A stretch of DNA of 64,000 nucleotides from Promineifilum sp019695075 (GTDB lineage Bacteria > Chloroflexota > Anaerolineae > Promineifilales > Promineifilaceae). The position numbers and the translations under genes are program-made. This document shows, piece after piece, positions 1-11,444 of this stretch (position 1 is the first letter of the stretch; each line of letters begins with the position of its first letter). Location of the stretch: contig JAHCIO010000010.1 of assembly GCA_026129185.1 (NCBI GenBank), positions 1 through 64,000 on the forward strand, given 5' to 3'. The notes below the pieces were generated by a model, which was not told the DNA's origin, searched no databases, and saw only the letters and a list, made by a program, of their open reading frames with translations.

Positions 1-1080
1 TGGTGGCCGTTGGACCGGGCGCTGGACGCCGAAGGTGTGCGCTACTCGGCCCTCGGCCCCCTGATCGACGCCATCCGTTTCGGCACGACCACGCTCATCG
101 ACCATCACGCCAGCAATCGCTTCATCGCTGGCTCGCTGGATGTGATCGCCGAGGCGGTGGAGGAGGCGGGGCTGCGGGCTTGCCTGTGCTACGAGGTCAG
201 CGACCGCGACGGGCCGGAGGTCGCCCAGGCCGGGATCCGCGAGAACGTCCGCTTTATCGAGAAAACACGCCGCCAGGCCAACCCGCGGCTGGCCGCCACT
301 TTCGGCCTGCACGCCGCCCTCACCCTGAGCGATGCCACCCTGGCCGACTGCCTGGCCGCAGCCGCCCGCCTGGGCGAGGTCGGTTTCCACATCCATGCCG
401 CCGAGGGGACGGCCGACCGTGAGCATTCACTGGCGACCTACGGCCTGCGCACCCTCGACCGACTGGCCCAAGCCGGCATCCTCGGCCCGCGCACCATCGT
501 CGCCCATGCCATCGACATCGATGCCTGGGAGATGGCCCTGCTGCGCGAGACCGGGACCTGGGTCAGCCATCAGCCGCGCTCGAATATGAACAATGCCGTG
601 GGCGTGGCCGATCTGACGGCCTGGCTGCGCGGGGGGATCAAGGCCGTGTTGGGCAACGATGGCTTCAGCAACGATATGTTCACCGAGATGAAGACGGCCT
701 ATCTGCTGCACAAGGCCGCCCGCCAGGACCCCCGCGCCCTCCCCGCCGACCAACTCCTGCGCCTGGCGACGGCCGGCAACGCCGCCCTGGCCGGTCAGTT
801 TCTCCCCCGCCCGCTCGGCCGGCTGGAACCCGGCGCCTTTGCCGACCTCATCCTGGTGGACTACGACCCGCCCACCCCCCTGACCATGGACAACCTGCCC
901 TGGCATCTCATTTTTGGCTTCGATGGCCGCGATGTGGACACGACCATCGTCGGCGGCCGGGTGCTGATGGCCGGCCGGGAGATCGCGCACCTGGATGTCG
1001 AGCGCATCGCCGCCCGCAGCCGCGAGGTGGCCGGCGCGACGTGGGAGCGGTTTTGGCAGGCGGGGGGTAGTGGGCAGTAG
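1..1080 (+). CDS. ssnA: Aminohydrolase SsnA, 5'-truncated by window edge
   Basis: This is the C-terminal 359 residues of a metal-dependent aminohydrolase of the amidohydrolase superfamily, SsnA type, a family linked to selenium and purine metabolism whose exact substrate is unsettled. The frame is open from base 1, so the real start lies upstream; the missing part should hold the first metal-binding HxH. Visible family motifs are GTTTLIDHHAS, the metal-site segment HIHAAEG, the segment SHQPRSNMNNAVG, and NDGFSND with the catalytic metal-ligand Asp. The C-terminus is the usual composite beta domain (GAFADLILVDYDPPTPL). The last codons and the TAG stop fall in a GGCAGT/GGTCAGT-type simple repeat that continues past the gene, so the 3' end may have been modified by repeat insertion. 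No partner genes of selenium metabolism are visible nearby. Confidence 0.87.
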   Translation, partial: WWPLDRALDAEGVRYSALGPLIDAIRFGTTTLIDHHASNRFIAGSLDVIAEAVEEAGLRACLCYEVSDRDGPEVAQAGIRENVRFIEKTRRQANPRLAATFGLHAALTLSDATLADCLAAAARLGEVGFHIHAAEGTADREHSLATYGLRTLDRLAQAGILGPRTIVAHAIDIDAWEMALLRETGTWVSHQPRSNMNNAVGVADLTAWLRGGIKAVLGNDGFSNDMFTEMKTAYLLHKAARQDPRALPADQLLRLATAGNAALAGQFLPRPLGRLEPGAFADLILVDYDPPTPLTMDNLPWHLIFGFDGRDVDTTIVGGRVLMAGREIAHLDVERIAARSREVAGATWERFWQAGGSGQ

Positions 1081-1111
1081 GCAGTGATCGGTCAGAGCGG
1101 GCCGGCGGGGG

Positions 1112-1774
1112 TCAGGGAGTGGTGGGGTGGCGCCGGTGGTCTTCCAGGTGGAAGAATTCCTCGGCCAGTTCGATCATCTGCTCGCCGGTGGCCATGAGTT
1201 CCCAATCTTTGATGCTGCTGATGACGGTGTCGTTGACGCCTTCGATGGGCCGAACCCAACTCATGACAAAGCCGGTGATGGCGGCTTCGTCGCGGGCAAG
1301 GAGGAAAAGGTTGAGGTCGGCGTCATAGCTGTGATAGGTGCGTAGCAGCCATACCGGCTGCACCTGGGCGTGGGGACGGACCTGCCAGATGGCATCGAAG
1401 GCGGCGCGGTCGTAGCCGGGCGCAACGGCGATGCTGACGGTGGCCGCCTGCAGCCGCCGCTTGCCGCCCGCTGCCAGAGGGATGTCCATCAGCCGGGCGA
1501 TGTTGGCCCGGCCGCCAAACGAGAGCACGGCCGAGGCGCCGGTGACGCCGGTGGCCTCGCGCACGACGTCGATCAGAAAGTCGTCGAGCTGGTCGAGCCT
1601 GTGGACGATGCAGACCAGGCGCAGGTCGGCGCGGTCGCGCAGCCAGTTGACCCAAAGCGGCGTGATGCAGGGTTCGTGATAAGCGCGCAGACGGGCCAGG
1701 AGGTCTTCGCGGGCCAGTTCATCCTGGCCGCTGCGAATGTTGGCGTCGATGATGGCGAGGGTGGACTCGTGCAT
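1112..1774 (-). CDS. Lrp/AsnC ligand-domain-like protein (hypothetical)
   Basis: A 220-residue soluble protein. Two successive alpha/beta segments, about residues 45-115 and 120-215, each look like the ferredoxin-fold ligand-binding domain of Lrp/AsnC regulators, and no helix-turn-helix is obvious; this is a weak fold-level resemblance. The start was set at the ATG at 1774 because everything upstream in the frame is simple repeat and then antisense to the convincing nuclease gene that begins at 1898. The gene is divergent from that nuclease gene, with the repeat in between. No specific function can be given. An effector-binding protein acting without its own DNA-binding domain is possible. 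Confidence 0.6.
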   Translation of the reverse strand: MHESTLAIIDANIRSGQDELAREDLLARLRAYHEPCITPLWVNWLRDRADLRLVCIVHRLDQLDDFLIDVVREATGVTGASAVLSFGGRANIARLMDIPLAAGGKRRLQAATVSIAVAPGYDRAAFDAIWQVRPHAQVQPVWLLRTYHSYDADLNLFLLARDEAAITGFVMSWVRPIEGVNDTVISSIKDWELMATGEQMIELAEEFFHLEDHRRHPTTP

Positions 1775-1846
1775 GGTCAGTGGTCGGTGGTCAGTGGTCA
1801 GTGGTCGGTGGACAGTGGACAGTGGGCAGTGGGCAGTGGCCACTGA
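1775..1846. repeat. GGTCAGTGGTC-type simple repeat
   Basis: A run of imperfect copies of the units GGTCAGT, GGTCGGT, GGACAGT and GGGCAGT lies directly upstream of the Lrp-like gene start at 1774. The same units make up the last codons and the stop of the gene ending at 1080. It reads as an interspersed repeat, not as a protein-coding or regulatory element. Confidence 0.75.
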
Positions 1847-1860
1847 CCGCGCAACGCCCC

Positions 1861-1889
1861 TTGTCGCCGGGGGGCGGGCAGCGTAAAAT
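1861..1889 (+). promoter_or_regulatory. Sigma-70-like promoter, probably leaderless
   Basis: A -35 TTGTCG at 1861-1866 and a -10 TAAAAT at 1884-1889 are separated by 17 bases. The ATG of the downstream nuclease gene at 1898 lies 9 bases after the -10 box, about where transcription would begin. There is no Shine-Dalgarno sequence, so the mRNA is probably leaderless, which supports the choice of start. Confidence 0.6.
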
Positions 1890-1897
1890 CCGAACAT

Positions 1898-3204
1898 ATG
1901 GACGAAGCGCTTCTGTCGCGATTGCGGAGGCTGGGCGTGGTGAAGACGGCGCGAGAGATTCAGCCGCCGACCAGAAGCCCTCTCCCTAACCCTCTCCCGG
2001 AGGGCGAGGGGACGGAAGGCGCTCGGTCGCGCCGCCGGCCGTTGTCGTTGGAGCAACTTTTGCCCGGCGGGCGCGTCGTCGAGTCGGACGATGGCGGCTG
2101 CTTTGTCATCGACCGCGTCTTCGTCGCCGACCACCGCCACGGCGGCGACAGCCTGGCCGACCTGCTGCGCAACCGTCCGGCCGCGGCCGTGCCCTACGTG
2201 CCCGATGCCCGGCTGGAGGCGCTCGACTTCCGCGACTTCCTCTTTTTGGACACGGAAACGACCGGGCTGGCCGGCGCGGGCACGCTGGCCTTCATGGTTG
2301 GCGTGGCCTACTGCGAGCGCCGGCCCGACGGCAGCGATGTCTTCGTCGTGCGCCAGTACTTCCTGCGCGACCACGGCGACGAGCGGGCCATGCTGCGCCA
2401 ACTGGACGGGCTGCTGGCCGAGCGGGCCGGACTGATCACCTTCAACGGCCGCTCCTTCGACGTGCCCCTGCTGGACAACCGCTACCTGATGAACCGGCTG
2501 CCCAGCCGCCTGACCGACCTGCCCCACATCGACCTGCTGCTACCGGCGCGACGGCTCTTCCGCGCCCGGCTCGGCTCCTGCGCCCTGGGCGCGCTGGAGC
2601 GCAATCTACTGGGCTTGCAGCGCACGCAGGACGACGTGCCCGGCGCGCTCATCCCGGCGCTCTACTACCAGTATTTGCGTACCGGCGAAATGGGCGCGTT
2701 GGTGGGCGTGTTCTACCACAACCAGATGGACGTGTTGTCGATGGTGACGCTGGCGGCGCGCATCTTCCGCCAGTTGGAGGCGTCGTGTTGCGATGACCCC
2801 ATCGACCAGTTCAGTCTGGCGCGCTGGCAGGCCGACCTGGGTCTGCGCGAGCGGGCGGAGAGCACCCTGCGCGCGTCGCTCGACGGCGAGATGCCGTTTG
2901 AGACCTACCACGAGGGGTTATATCGGCTGGCGGCGCTGCTGAAGGCCGGCGGCCGACGCGACGAGGCGGTCGTCGTCTGGCAGCAGATCGCCCACACGAG
3001 CACCAGCGACGTAGCCGCCCACGTGGAGTTGGCCAAGCACTACGAATGGGTGGCGCGCGACGCGGCCGCGGCGCTGGCCTGGACCGACCGCGCCCTGGCC
3101 CTCGTTGCCCGCTGGACGCCGACGCCGAACGCGCGGCTGGCGCGGGCGGAGTTGGCCCACCGGCGGGAGCGGTTGATTCGCAAGCTGGCCGGGCGGGATG
3201 CGGT

Positions 3205-3208
<4 letters not shown>
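1898..3208 (+). CDS. YprB-type RNase H-like exonuclease with TPR-like C-terminus
   Basis: A 436-residue protein of the YprB/COG3359 family, predicted DEDD-type 3'-5' exonucleases with an RNase H fold. The exonuclease domain spans about residues 110-285 and shows ExoI-like DTETTG, the second acidic motif TFNGRSFDVPLLDNRY, and the late acidic motif HNQMDVLSM. Residues about 300-430 are helical with TPR-like spacing (LYRLAALLKAGGRRDEAVVVWQ), probably a protein-interaction region. Around residues 28-38 the N-terminus reads SPLPNPLPEGEG, the translation of a palindromic repeat found elsewhere in the window, so this segment looks inserted. The start at 1898 fits the leaderless promoter. The stop overlaps the trpB stop within a shared CTAG. 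Substrate unknown; a role in DNA or RNA processing is inferred from the family. Confidence 0.82.
1977..2013. repeat. CCCTCTCCCTAACCC palindromic repeat inside a CDS
   Basis: This C-rich then G-rich element (CCCTCTCCC ... GGGCGAGGGG) is translated as SPLPNPLPEGEG in the YprB-type gene. Related copies lie at 5953-5987 and 46512-46547. The family resembles the SPLPNPLPxGEG-encoding repeats known to occur inside and between genes in many high-GC bacteria. Confidence 0.75.
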
Positions 3209-4401
<1,193 letters not shown>

Positions 4402-4481
4402 GGAAGAAGTTAACCACAGATTTCACGGATGTCACAGAGTGAAGAGAACTGATCCATAGATTTGGCAGATTATAGAAGAAC

Positions 4482-4567
4482 CTCACGCCAAGGACGCCAA
4501 GGACGCCAGGGACGCAAAGAAGAAACTCTTTTTGCGTCCTTAGCGTCCTCCGCGATCTTTGCGTGAG
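4482..4567. repeat. CTCACGCAAAG long inverted repeat, copy 1
   Basis: The left arm starts CTCACGCCAAGGACGCCAAG and the right arm ends ATCTTTGCGTGAG, giving a long imperfect hairpin of 86 bases. It lies between the divergent genes trpB and trmFO. This is the main interspersed repeat of the window, with related copies in ileS (22365-22463), 23607-23675, 37266-37482, 49471-49570 and 60616-60717. Its right arm ends 18 bases before the -10 box of trmFO (TAAACT at 4585-4590). Confidence 0.85.
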
Positions 4568-4596
4568 GTCTCCTCCGCCTGTGGTAAACTTGACCC

Positions 4597-5964
4597 ATGA
4601 CAGAACTTATCGTCGTCGGCGGGGGGCTGGCCGGGACGGAGGCGGCCTGGCAGGCGGCCGAGTTGGGCGTGCCCGTGCGCCTCTATGAGATGCGGCCGGG
4701 TCAGTCCACGCCCGCCCACGAGACAGCCTGGCTGGCCGAACTGGTGTGCAGCAACTCCCTCGGCTCCGACCTGCCCCACAAAGCGCCCGGCCTGTTGAAG
4801 GCCGAGTTGCGCGGCCTCGGCTCACTCATCCTCGACTGCGCCGCGCGGACGGCCGTGCCCGCCGGCTCGTCGTTGGCCGTTGATCGCGAGGCGTTCGCCC
4901 AACTGGTTACCGAACGTATTGCCGGCCACCCGCGTATCACTCTCGTCCATGAGGAGGTGACGGCCCTGCCCGACGGCCCGGCCGTCATCGCCACCGGCCC
5001 GCTGACCTCGCCGGCGCTGGCCGCGGTCATCGGCCGCCTGAGCGGGCAGGACTATCTCTACTTCTACGACGCCGTCGCCCCCATCGTTCAGGCGGAGACG
5101 ATCGACATGAGTGTCGCCTTCCGCCAGTCACGCTACGACCGTGGCGAGCAGGAGGAGGGCGACTACATCAACTGCCCGATGACGCGCGAGGAGTACGAGA
5201 CCTTCGTCGATGCCCTGCTGGCGGCCGAGACCATCGCCCTGAAGCAGTTCGAGCGCGAAGACCCCCACTTTTTCGAGGGCTGCATGCCCGTGGAGGCGCT
5301 GGCCCGGCGCGGGCGCGAGGCGCTGGCCTTCGGCCCGCTGCGGCCGGTGGGGCTGCTCGACCCGCGCACGGGCAAGCGGCCCTACGCTGTCGTCCAACTG
5401 CGCCAGGACAACCTCATCGGCTCGCTCTACAACCTCGTCGGCTTTCAGACCAATCTGAAGTGGCCCGACCAGAAGCGCGTGCTGCGGCTCATCCCCGGCC
5501 TGGGGGCGGCCGAGTTCGTCCGCTATGGCCTGCTGCACCGCAACACCTACATCAACGCCCCGGCCCTGCTGCAACCGACGCTGCAATATCGCAACCGGGC
5601 CGACCTGTTCTTCGCCGGGCAGATCGTCGGCGTGGAGGGCTACGTCGGCAACGCGGCCACAGGGCTGTTGGCCGGGGTTAACGCCGCCCGGCTGATGACC
5701 GGCGGCCACCCGCTCATCCTGCCGCCGGCGACGATGCTCGGCGCGCTGTGCCACTACGTCACCCACGCCGCGGCCAGGGACTTCCAGCCGATGAAGGCCA
5801 ACTTCGGCATTCTGCCGCCGTTGCCGCCGCGGCCGGGCAAGGAAGACCGCGGACGCCTCTATGCCGAGCGCGCCCTGACCGCCCTGCGTCGTTTTGCGCG
5901 CGAGCATGGCCTGCGGTACGATGGGAGTCTGGCCGCCCCGGAGGCACATGCGCCCTCTCCCTAA
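4597..5964 (+). CDS. trmFO: Methylenetetrahydrofolate-tRNA-(uracil-5-)-methyltransferase
   Basis: A 455-residue folate- and FAD-dependent enzyme that makes ribothymidine at tRNA position 54. The N-terminal FAD dinucleotide fold is VVGGGLAGTEAAW, followed by YEMRP. The two mechanistic cysteines of the family are present: Cys51 in LAELVCSNSLGSD and Cys229 in EGCMPVEALARRG. The later segments QLRQDNLIGSLYNLVGFQTNLKW (split here only by description) and GQIVGVEGYVGNAATG are typical of TrmFO. Start: ATG at 4597, 7 bases after the -10-like TAAACT at 4585-4590, with no Shine-Dalgarno. The last three codons and the TAA stop are contributed by a CCCTCTCCCTAACCC repeat, so the original C-terminus may have differed slightly. 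Confidence 0.95.
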   Translation: MTELIVVGGGLAGTEAAWQAAELGVPVRLYEMRPGQSTPAHETAWLAELVCSNSLGSDLPHKAPGLLKAELRGLGSLILDCAARTAVPAGSSLAVDREAFAQLVTERIAGHPRITLVHEEVTALPDGPAVIATGPLTSPALAAVIGRLSGQDYLYFYDAVAPIVQAETIDMSVAFRQSRYDRGEQEEGDYINCPMTREEYETFVDALLAAETIALKQFEREDPHFFEGCMPVEALARRGREALAFGPLRPVGLLDPRTGKRPYAVVQLRQDNLIGSLYNLVGFQTNLKWPDQKRVLRLIPGLGAAEFVRYGLLHRNTYINAPALLQPTLQYRNRADLFFAGQIVGVEGYVGNAATGLLAGVNAARLMTGGHPLILPPATMLGALCHYVTHAAARDFQPMKANFGILPPLPPRPGKEDRGRLYAERALTALRRFAREHGLRYDGSLAAPEAHAPSP

Positions 5965-5987
5965 CCCTTTCCCAAGGGGCGAGGGGA
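5953..5987. repeat. CCCTCTCCCTAACCC palindromic repeat supplying the trmFO stop
   Basis: Same family as 1977-2013. The TAA in its CCCTAACCC core is the stop codon of trmFO (5962-5964). The right part CAAGGGGCGAGGGG completes the inverted arrangement. Confidence 0.7.
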
Positions 5988-6053
5988 CGACCGGCGGTGG
6001 GAGGGTGCTCGTTGTCCAGTTGTACTGTCACCCAGTAGCTACAAGAGAGCGTC

Positions 6054-7667
6054 ATGGAAATTCCAATTGAAACCACCATCACTACGGTCACTGTCTACCC
6101 CGACCGGGCGCGCGTGACCTGCCGCGGCCGGGCCGAAGTCGCGCCCGGCCAGCACCAACTCATCGTCGGCGAGCTGCCGCTGGTGTTGGAGCCGGAGTCG
6201 GTGCGCGTCGGCGGCGCGGGCACGGCCCGCGTGCAACTGCGCGGCGTCGACGTGCAGCGCCGCCACTATGCCCAGGCCCCCGCGGCTAACGTGCTGGCCC
6301 TGGAGGAGCAGATCAGGGGGCTTCAGGACGAACTGCAAGGGCTGGCCGACCGGCAGGCGGTCAAGCAGGCGTCGATCGACCACCTGGACGGGCTGCGCAA
6401 GGCCACGACCGAGTACGCCTGGGGGCTGGCCCGCGGACGCAGCACGGCCGACAACCAGGCCGCGCTGATGCGCTTCTTCGAGGAGGAAGACGCCCGTCTG
6501 CGCGCCGACCTGCGTGCGCTGGAGATCGAGGGGCGCGCCCTGAAAGAGCGACTGGCCAAGGCCCAGGCCGAACTGGAGCAGCTGCGCGCCGCTCGCCCGC
6601 GCCAGCGCTTTGAGGCCCGCGTCGAGGTCGAGGTGCTGTCGGCCGGCGACTTTGCCGCCGAAGTGACCTACGTCGTCGGCCGCGCCGGCTGGCGTCCGCT
6701 GTACGACATGCGCCTGGAACAGCCGCCGGCCGCCGGCGCGGCCAGCGTCGCCCTGACGGCCCTGGCGGAGATCACCCAGAACACGGGCCAGGACTGGCGC
6801 GGCGTCGGCCTGACTGTCTCGACGGCGCGGCCGGCGCTGAACCAGCGCGTGCCGGAGTTGACGCCGTGGTACGTAGACGTGCCCGCGCCGCCGGCCCCAG
6901 CGCCACAGCCGCGGATGATGCACGCCCGGCCCATGGCTAAGAGCGCCGGGGCGGCGTTGATGGCCGCCGACGAAGCGCCGATGGCGATAATGGCTATGGC
7001 CCCGCCCGTGATGGAGGCTGAGGTCGTTGTGGCCGAGGTGGAGGAGAGCGGCACGGCCGTGTCGTTCACCGTCTCCGGCAGCATCGACATCCCCGGCGAC
7101 GGCACGCCGCACAAGACGACGCTCGCCCGCCATGAGCTGCCACCGCAGCTTGACTTCCTGGCTGTCCCGCGCCACACCGACGCCGTCTACCGCCGCGCCA
7201 AGCTGACCAACAGCACCGGCGCGCCGCTGTTGCCCGGCCCGGTTAATCTCTACGTTGGCGACGAGTACATCGGCCAGAACCGGTTGGAGTACACGCCTGG
7301 CGGGGCCGAGGTGGAACTGGTGCTCGGCGTCGAGGAGCGCATCACCGTCAAGCGCGAGTTGGTGCGCCGCGACGTGGACAAGCGGCTGTTGCGCGACGTG
7401 CGTCAGGTGGCCTATGGCTACGAGATCAAGCTGGAGAACCTGCTGCCCACGCCGGCGCGCGTCACCGTGCAGGACCAGTACCCCGTCTCGCGCCACGAGC
7501 AGATCAAGGTGCGGCTCGACCGCATCACGCCGGAGCCGCTGGAGCAGTCGGATCTCCACATTCTCAAGTGGCAAATCGACCTGGCCGCGGCCGAGAAGAA
7601 GACCATTCGCTATGAGTACCAGGTCGAATACCCGCGCGCGCTCCACGTCGTCGGGCTAATCGACTGA
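6054..7667 (+). CDS. MuiA-family protein (DUF4140/DUF4139)
   Basis: A 537-residue protein of the mucoidy-inhibitor MuiA family. An N-terminal DUF4140 domain (about residues 1-100, TVTVYPDRARVTCRG) is followed by a coiled-coil stretch (about 80-185, rich in EEQ, LQDELQ and AELEQL) and a C-terminal DUF4139 beta domain (from about 210, VTYVVGRAGWRPLYDMRLE, to the end, EKKTIRYEYQVEYP). A low-complexity insert (about residues 275-330: Pro/Ala, then repeated MA) interrupts DUF4139. There is no signal peptide or membrane segment. The molecular function is unknown. A weak purine-rich ribosome site (AAGAGAG) precedes the ATG. hflX follows after 10 bases on the same strand, so they are probably co-transcribed. 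Confidence 0.85.
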   Translation: MEIPIETTITTVTVYPDRARVTCRGRAEVAPGQHQLIVGELPLVLEPESVRVGGAGTARVQLRGVDVQRRHYAQAPAANVLALEEQIRGLQDELQGLADRQAVKQASIDHLDGLRKATTEYAWGLARGRSTADNQAALMRFFEEEDARLRADLRALEIEGRALKERLAKAQAELEQLRAARPRQRFEARVEVEVLSAGDFAAEVTYVVGRAGWRPLYDMRLEQPPAAGAASVALTALAEITQNTGQDWRGVGLTVSTARPALNQRVPELTPWYVDVPAPPAPAPQPRMMHARPMAKSAGAALMAADEAPMAIMAMAPPVMEAEVVVAEVEESGTAVSFTVSGSIDIPGDGTPHKTTLARHELPPQLDFLAVPRHTDAVYRRAKLTNSTGAPLLPGPVNLYVGDEYIGQNRLEYTPGGAEVELVLGVEERITVKRELVRRDVDKRLLRDVRQVAYGYEIKLENLLPTPARVTVQDQYPVSRHEQIKVRLDRITPEPLEQSDLHILKWQIDLAAAEKKTIRYEYQVEYPRALHVVGLID

Positions 7668-7677
7668 GCCAATACCT

Positions 7678-8984
<1,307 letters not shown>

Positions 8985-8988
<4 letters not shown>

Positions 8989-10205
8989 AAGCTACCATTG
9001 CTGAACTCACGCGCCGGTCGGACGTGCGCGCTGCCCTGGCCGGCTATCGCCACCACCTGGAGGAGATACTGGCCCAAATCGTCGCCATCCAGCAGGTGGC
9101 CGCGCCGACCTTCGCCGAGAAGCGGCGCTCGGCCTACATCGAGGCCCAGTTCCGCGCCCTGGGCGCGGCCGAGGTGAGCCACGACGCGCTCCACAACGTC
9201 TTTGCCCGTCTGCCGGGCCGCGACGCCGGCCGGCCGCCGCTGGTCATCTCCGCCCACCTGGACACCGTCTTCCCGGCGACGACCGACCTGACCACGCGCC
9301 GCGAGGGGCCGCTGTTCTTCGGGCCGGGCATCGGCGACAACTCGACCGGGTTGGCCGGGCTGCTGGTGCTGGGGCGGACGCTGGTCGAGCGGGCGCTGCC
9401 CCACGCGGCCGACATCTATCTGGTGGCCAACGTCGGCGAGGAGGGGTTGGGCGACCTGCGCGGCATGCGCGCCGTCGTCGAGCGCTTCGGCGAGCGCGCC
9501 GCCTATCTGGTCGTCGAGGGCGGCCTCTTCGGCCAACTGACGCACCAGGCCGTCGGCGTGCGCCGCTACCGCATCGAGGTCACCGCGCCGGGCGGCCACT
9601 CCTGGGGCGGTTTCGGCGCGGCCAGCGCCATCCACGTGCTCGGTCATCTCATCGCCGCCATCGACGGGCTGGACGTGCCCGCCGCGCCCAAGACGACCTA
9701 CAATGTCGGTATCATCGAGGGCGGGTTGTCGGTCAACTCCATCGCCCACGCGGCGCGGCTGTGGCTCGACCTCCGTTCCGAGGACGCGGGCGAGTTGGAA
9801 CGGCTTGTCGGCCAGGTGCAGGCCATCCTGGAGCGCATGAACCACGACCACGCCGAGGCCGGCGACGGCGTGCATCTGGTGGCCGAGACGGTCGGCAACC
9901 GCCCCGCCGGGGCCGTCGGCCGCGACGCGCCCATCGTCGCCCACGCCGAGGCGGCCCTACGCGCCGTCGGCTGTGGCGACGTGCGCTACATCGTCAGCAG
10001 CACCGACGCCAACATCCCCCTGAGCCGGGGGTATGAGGCCGTTTGCCTGGGCCTGACCCACTCCGGCAATTCCCACCGGCCGGATGAGTACATCGACATC
10101 ACCCACTTGCCCGCCGGGCTAGGGCAGCTTTTGCTGGTGGCGCTGGCCGCCGCCGGGTGGCGCGATTCTCCGAATCGCGTTCTCCCGGACGGCCGCCACG
10201 CCTGA
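8985..10205 (+). CDS. M20-family metallopeptidase
   Basis: A 406-residue zinc-dependent exopeptidase or deacylase of clan MH, M20/M25/M40 family, nearest in pattern to the peptidase T/acetylornithine-deacetylase group. Metal and catalytic motifs: SAHLDTVF (His ligand plus catalytic Asp), GIGDNSTGLAG (bridging Asp), NVGEEGLGDLRG (catalytic Glu pair), a VVEGG segment, and a C-terminal SSTDANIP in place of the usual late His-bearing motif. The lid/dimerisation domain spans about residues 190-300 (TAPGGHSWG). Cytosolic, with no signal peptide. Translationally coupled to hflX through a 4-base overlap. The substrate cannot be read from sequence. Confidence 0.88.
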
Positions 10206-10238
10206 GGCTCGCCGGGCCAACACGCAAGGAAACCCACT

Positions 10239-11381
10239 ATGGACTACGAACTGACATCAGAACAGCGCGAGTTGCGCGAGGTTGTCCACGACTTCGTCGC
10301 CCGCGAACTGCGGCCGCGCGCCCGCCACACCGACGAGACGGGCGAATTCAACTGGCCGGCGGTGCGCAAGATGGGGCCGCTGGGGCTGCTGGGGCTGGAA
10401 GTGCCGGAGGAGTATGGCGGCGCGGCCCTGGATGCGGTCAGCGTGGCCATCGTCATCGAGGAGTTGGGCTGGGGCTGCGGCTCCACCGCCCTGGCTATCG
10501 CCGCCCACAACGGCCTGGGCCTCGGCCCGCTGATCGCCTATGGCACGGAGGCGCAGAAGCGCGCCTGGCTGCCGCGCCTGACCAGCGGCGAGGGCAAGCT
10601 GGCCTGCCTCAGCCTGACCGAACCGGGGGCCGGCTCTGACCTGAAGGGTGGCGTGCGCACGCGGGCCACACCGGAGGGCGATTCGTGGATCATCGACGGC
10701 AGCAAGATGTGGATGACCAACGCCTCTATCTCCGACCTGATGGTCGTGCTCTGTCGCACGGGCGACAGCGGCAGCAGCGCCCTCAGCCACGTCCTCGTGC
10801 CCTCAGACGCGCCGGGCATCACCATTGGTCCGCCGGAGAAGAAGATGGGCCTGCACGGCTCGCCGACGCACGCGGTGACGTTCGACGAGGTGCGCGTGCC
10901 GCGCGAGAATCTGCTCGGCCGGGAGGGGCGCGGCCTGGCGCAGACGCTATCGACGCTCGACAGCGGTCGCGTCGGCATCGGCGCGCTGGCCGTCGGTCTG
11001 GCCCAGGCCGCCTTCGAGGAGGCGCTGAAGTACGCCCAGACGCGCGAAGCCTTCGGCGAACCCATCGCCAACTTCCAGGCCATCCAGTGGATGCTGGCCG
11101 ACGCGGCGACGGAGATCGAAGCGGCCCGGCTGATGGTTCACAAGGCCGCCTGGCTCAAAGGGCTGAGACGGCCCTACAGCAAGATGGCCTCCATGGCCAA
11201 GCTCTTTGCCACCGAGGTCAGCGAGCGCGTTTGCCGCAACGCCATCCAGATTCATGGCGGCTACGGCTACAGCTCCGAGTTCGAGGTCGAGCGCCTGTAC
11301 CGCGATACGCGGCTGATGACCATCGGCGAGGGGACAAGCGAGATTCAGCGGCTGGTCATCGCCCGGCACCTGTTGGGCTAG
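10239..11381 (+). CDS. Acyl-CoA dehydrogenase
   Basis: A 380-residue FAD-dependent acyl-CoA dehydrogenase of normal length. Visible: the FAD/substrate motif CLSLTEPGAGSDLKG, the beta-domain motif WIIDGSKMWMTNA, the tetramer/FAD segment QIHGGYGYSSEFEVERLYRD, and the catalytic base Glu within GEGTSEIQR. This is the short/medium-chain or glutaryl-type group; chain-length specificity is not decidable. It would feed electrons to ETF during beta-oxidation or amino-acid catabolism. An AAGGAAA ribosome site precedes the ATG. The TAG stop lies at the first TAGGG unit of an intergenic repeat. Confidence 0.96.
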   Translation: MDYELTSEQRELREVVHDFVARELRPRARHTDETGEFNWPAVRKMGPLGLLGLEVPEEYGGAALDAVSVAIVIEELGWGCGSTALAIAAHNGLGLGPLIAYGTEAQKRAWLPRLTSGEGKLACLSLTEPGAGSDLKGGVRTRATPEGDSWIIDGSKMWMTNASISDLMVVLCRTGDSGSSALSHVLVPSDAPGITIGPPEKKMGLHGSPTHAVTFDEVRVPRENLLGREGRGLAQTLSTLDSGRVGIGALAVGLAQAAFEEALKYAQTREAFGEPIANFQAIQWMLADAATEIEAARLMVHKAAWLKGLRRPYSKMASMAKLFATEVSERVCRNAIQIHGGYGYSSEFEVERLYRDTRLMTIGEGTSEIQRLVIARHLLG

Positions 11382-11443
11382 GGAATAGGGATTAGGGGCT
11401 AGGGGCTAGGGAAGAGTGCTCTTCCCTAGCCCCTAATCCCTAG
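11379..11443. repeat. TAGGGATTAGGGG palindromic repeat, possible bidirectional terminator
   Basis: Tandem TAGGGATTAGGGGCTAGGGG on the left mirrors CCCCTAATCCCTAG on the right, around a core hairpin of CTAGGGAAGAG (11406-11416) and CTCTTCCCTAG (11419-11429). It sits between two convergent genes and could end both transcripts. It supplies the stop codon of the acyl-CoA dehydrogenase. A related copy is at 19267-19388. Confidence 0.75.
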
Positions 11444-11444
11444 C

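Noticed and set aside
1775..2527. N-terminal extension of the Lrp-like ORF on the minus strand
   Set aside because: It runs through a simple repeat and then antisense to the well-supported YprB-type gene; low-complexity translation.
6039..7646. Long minus-strand ORF of 535 codons
   Set aside because: Antisense of the MuiA-family gene, typical GC-rich shadow.
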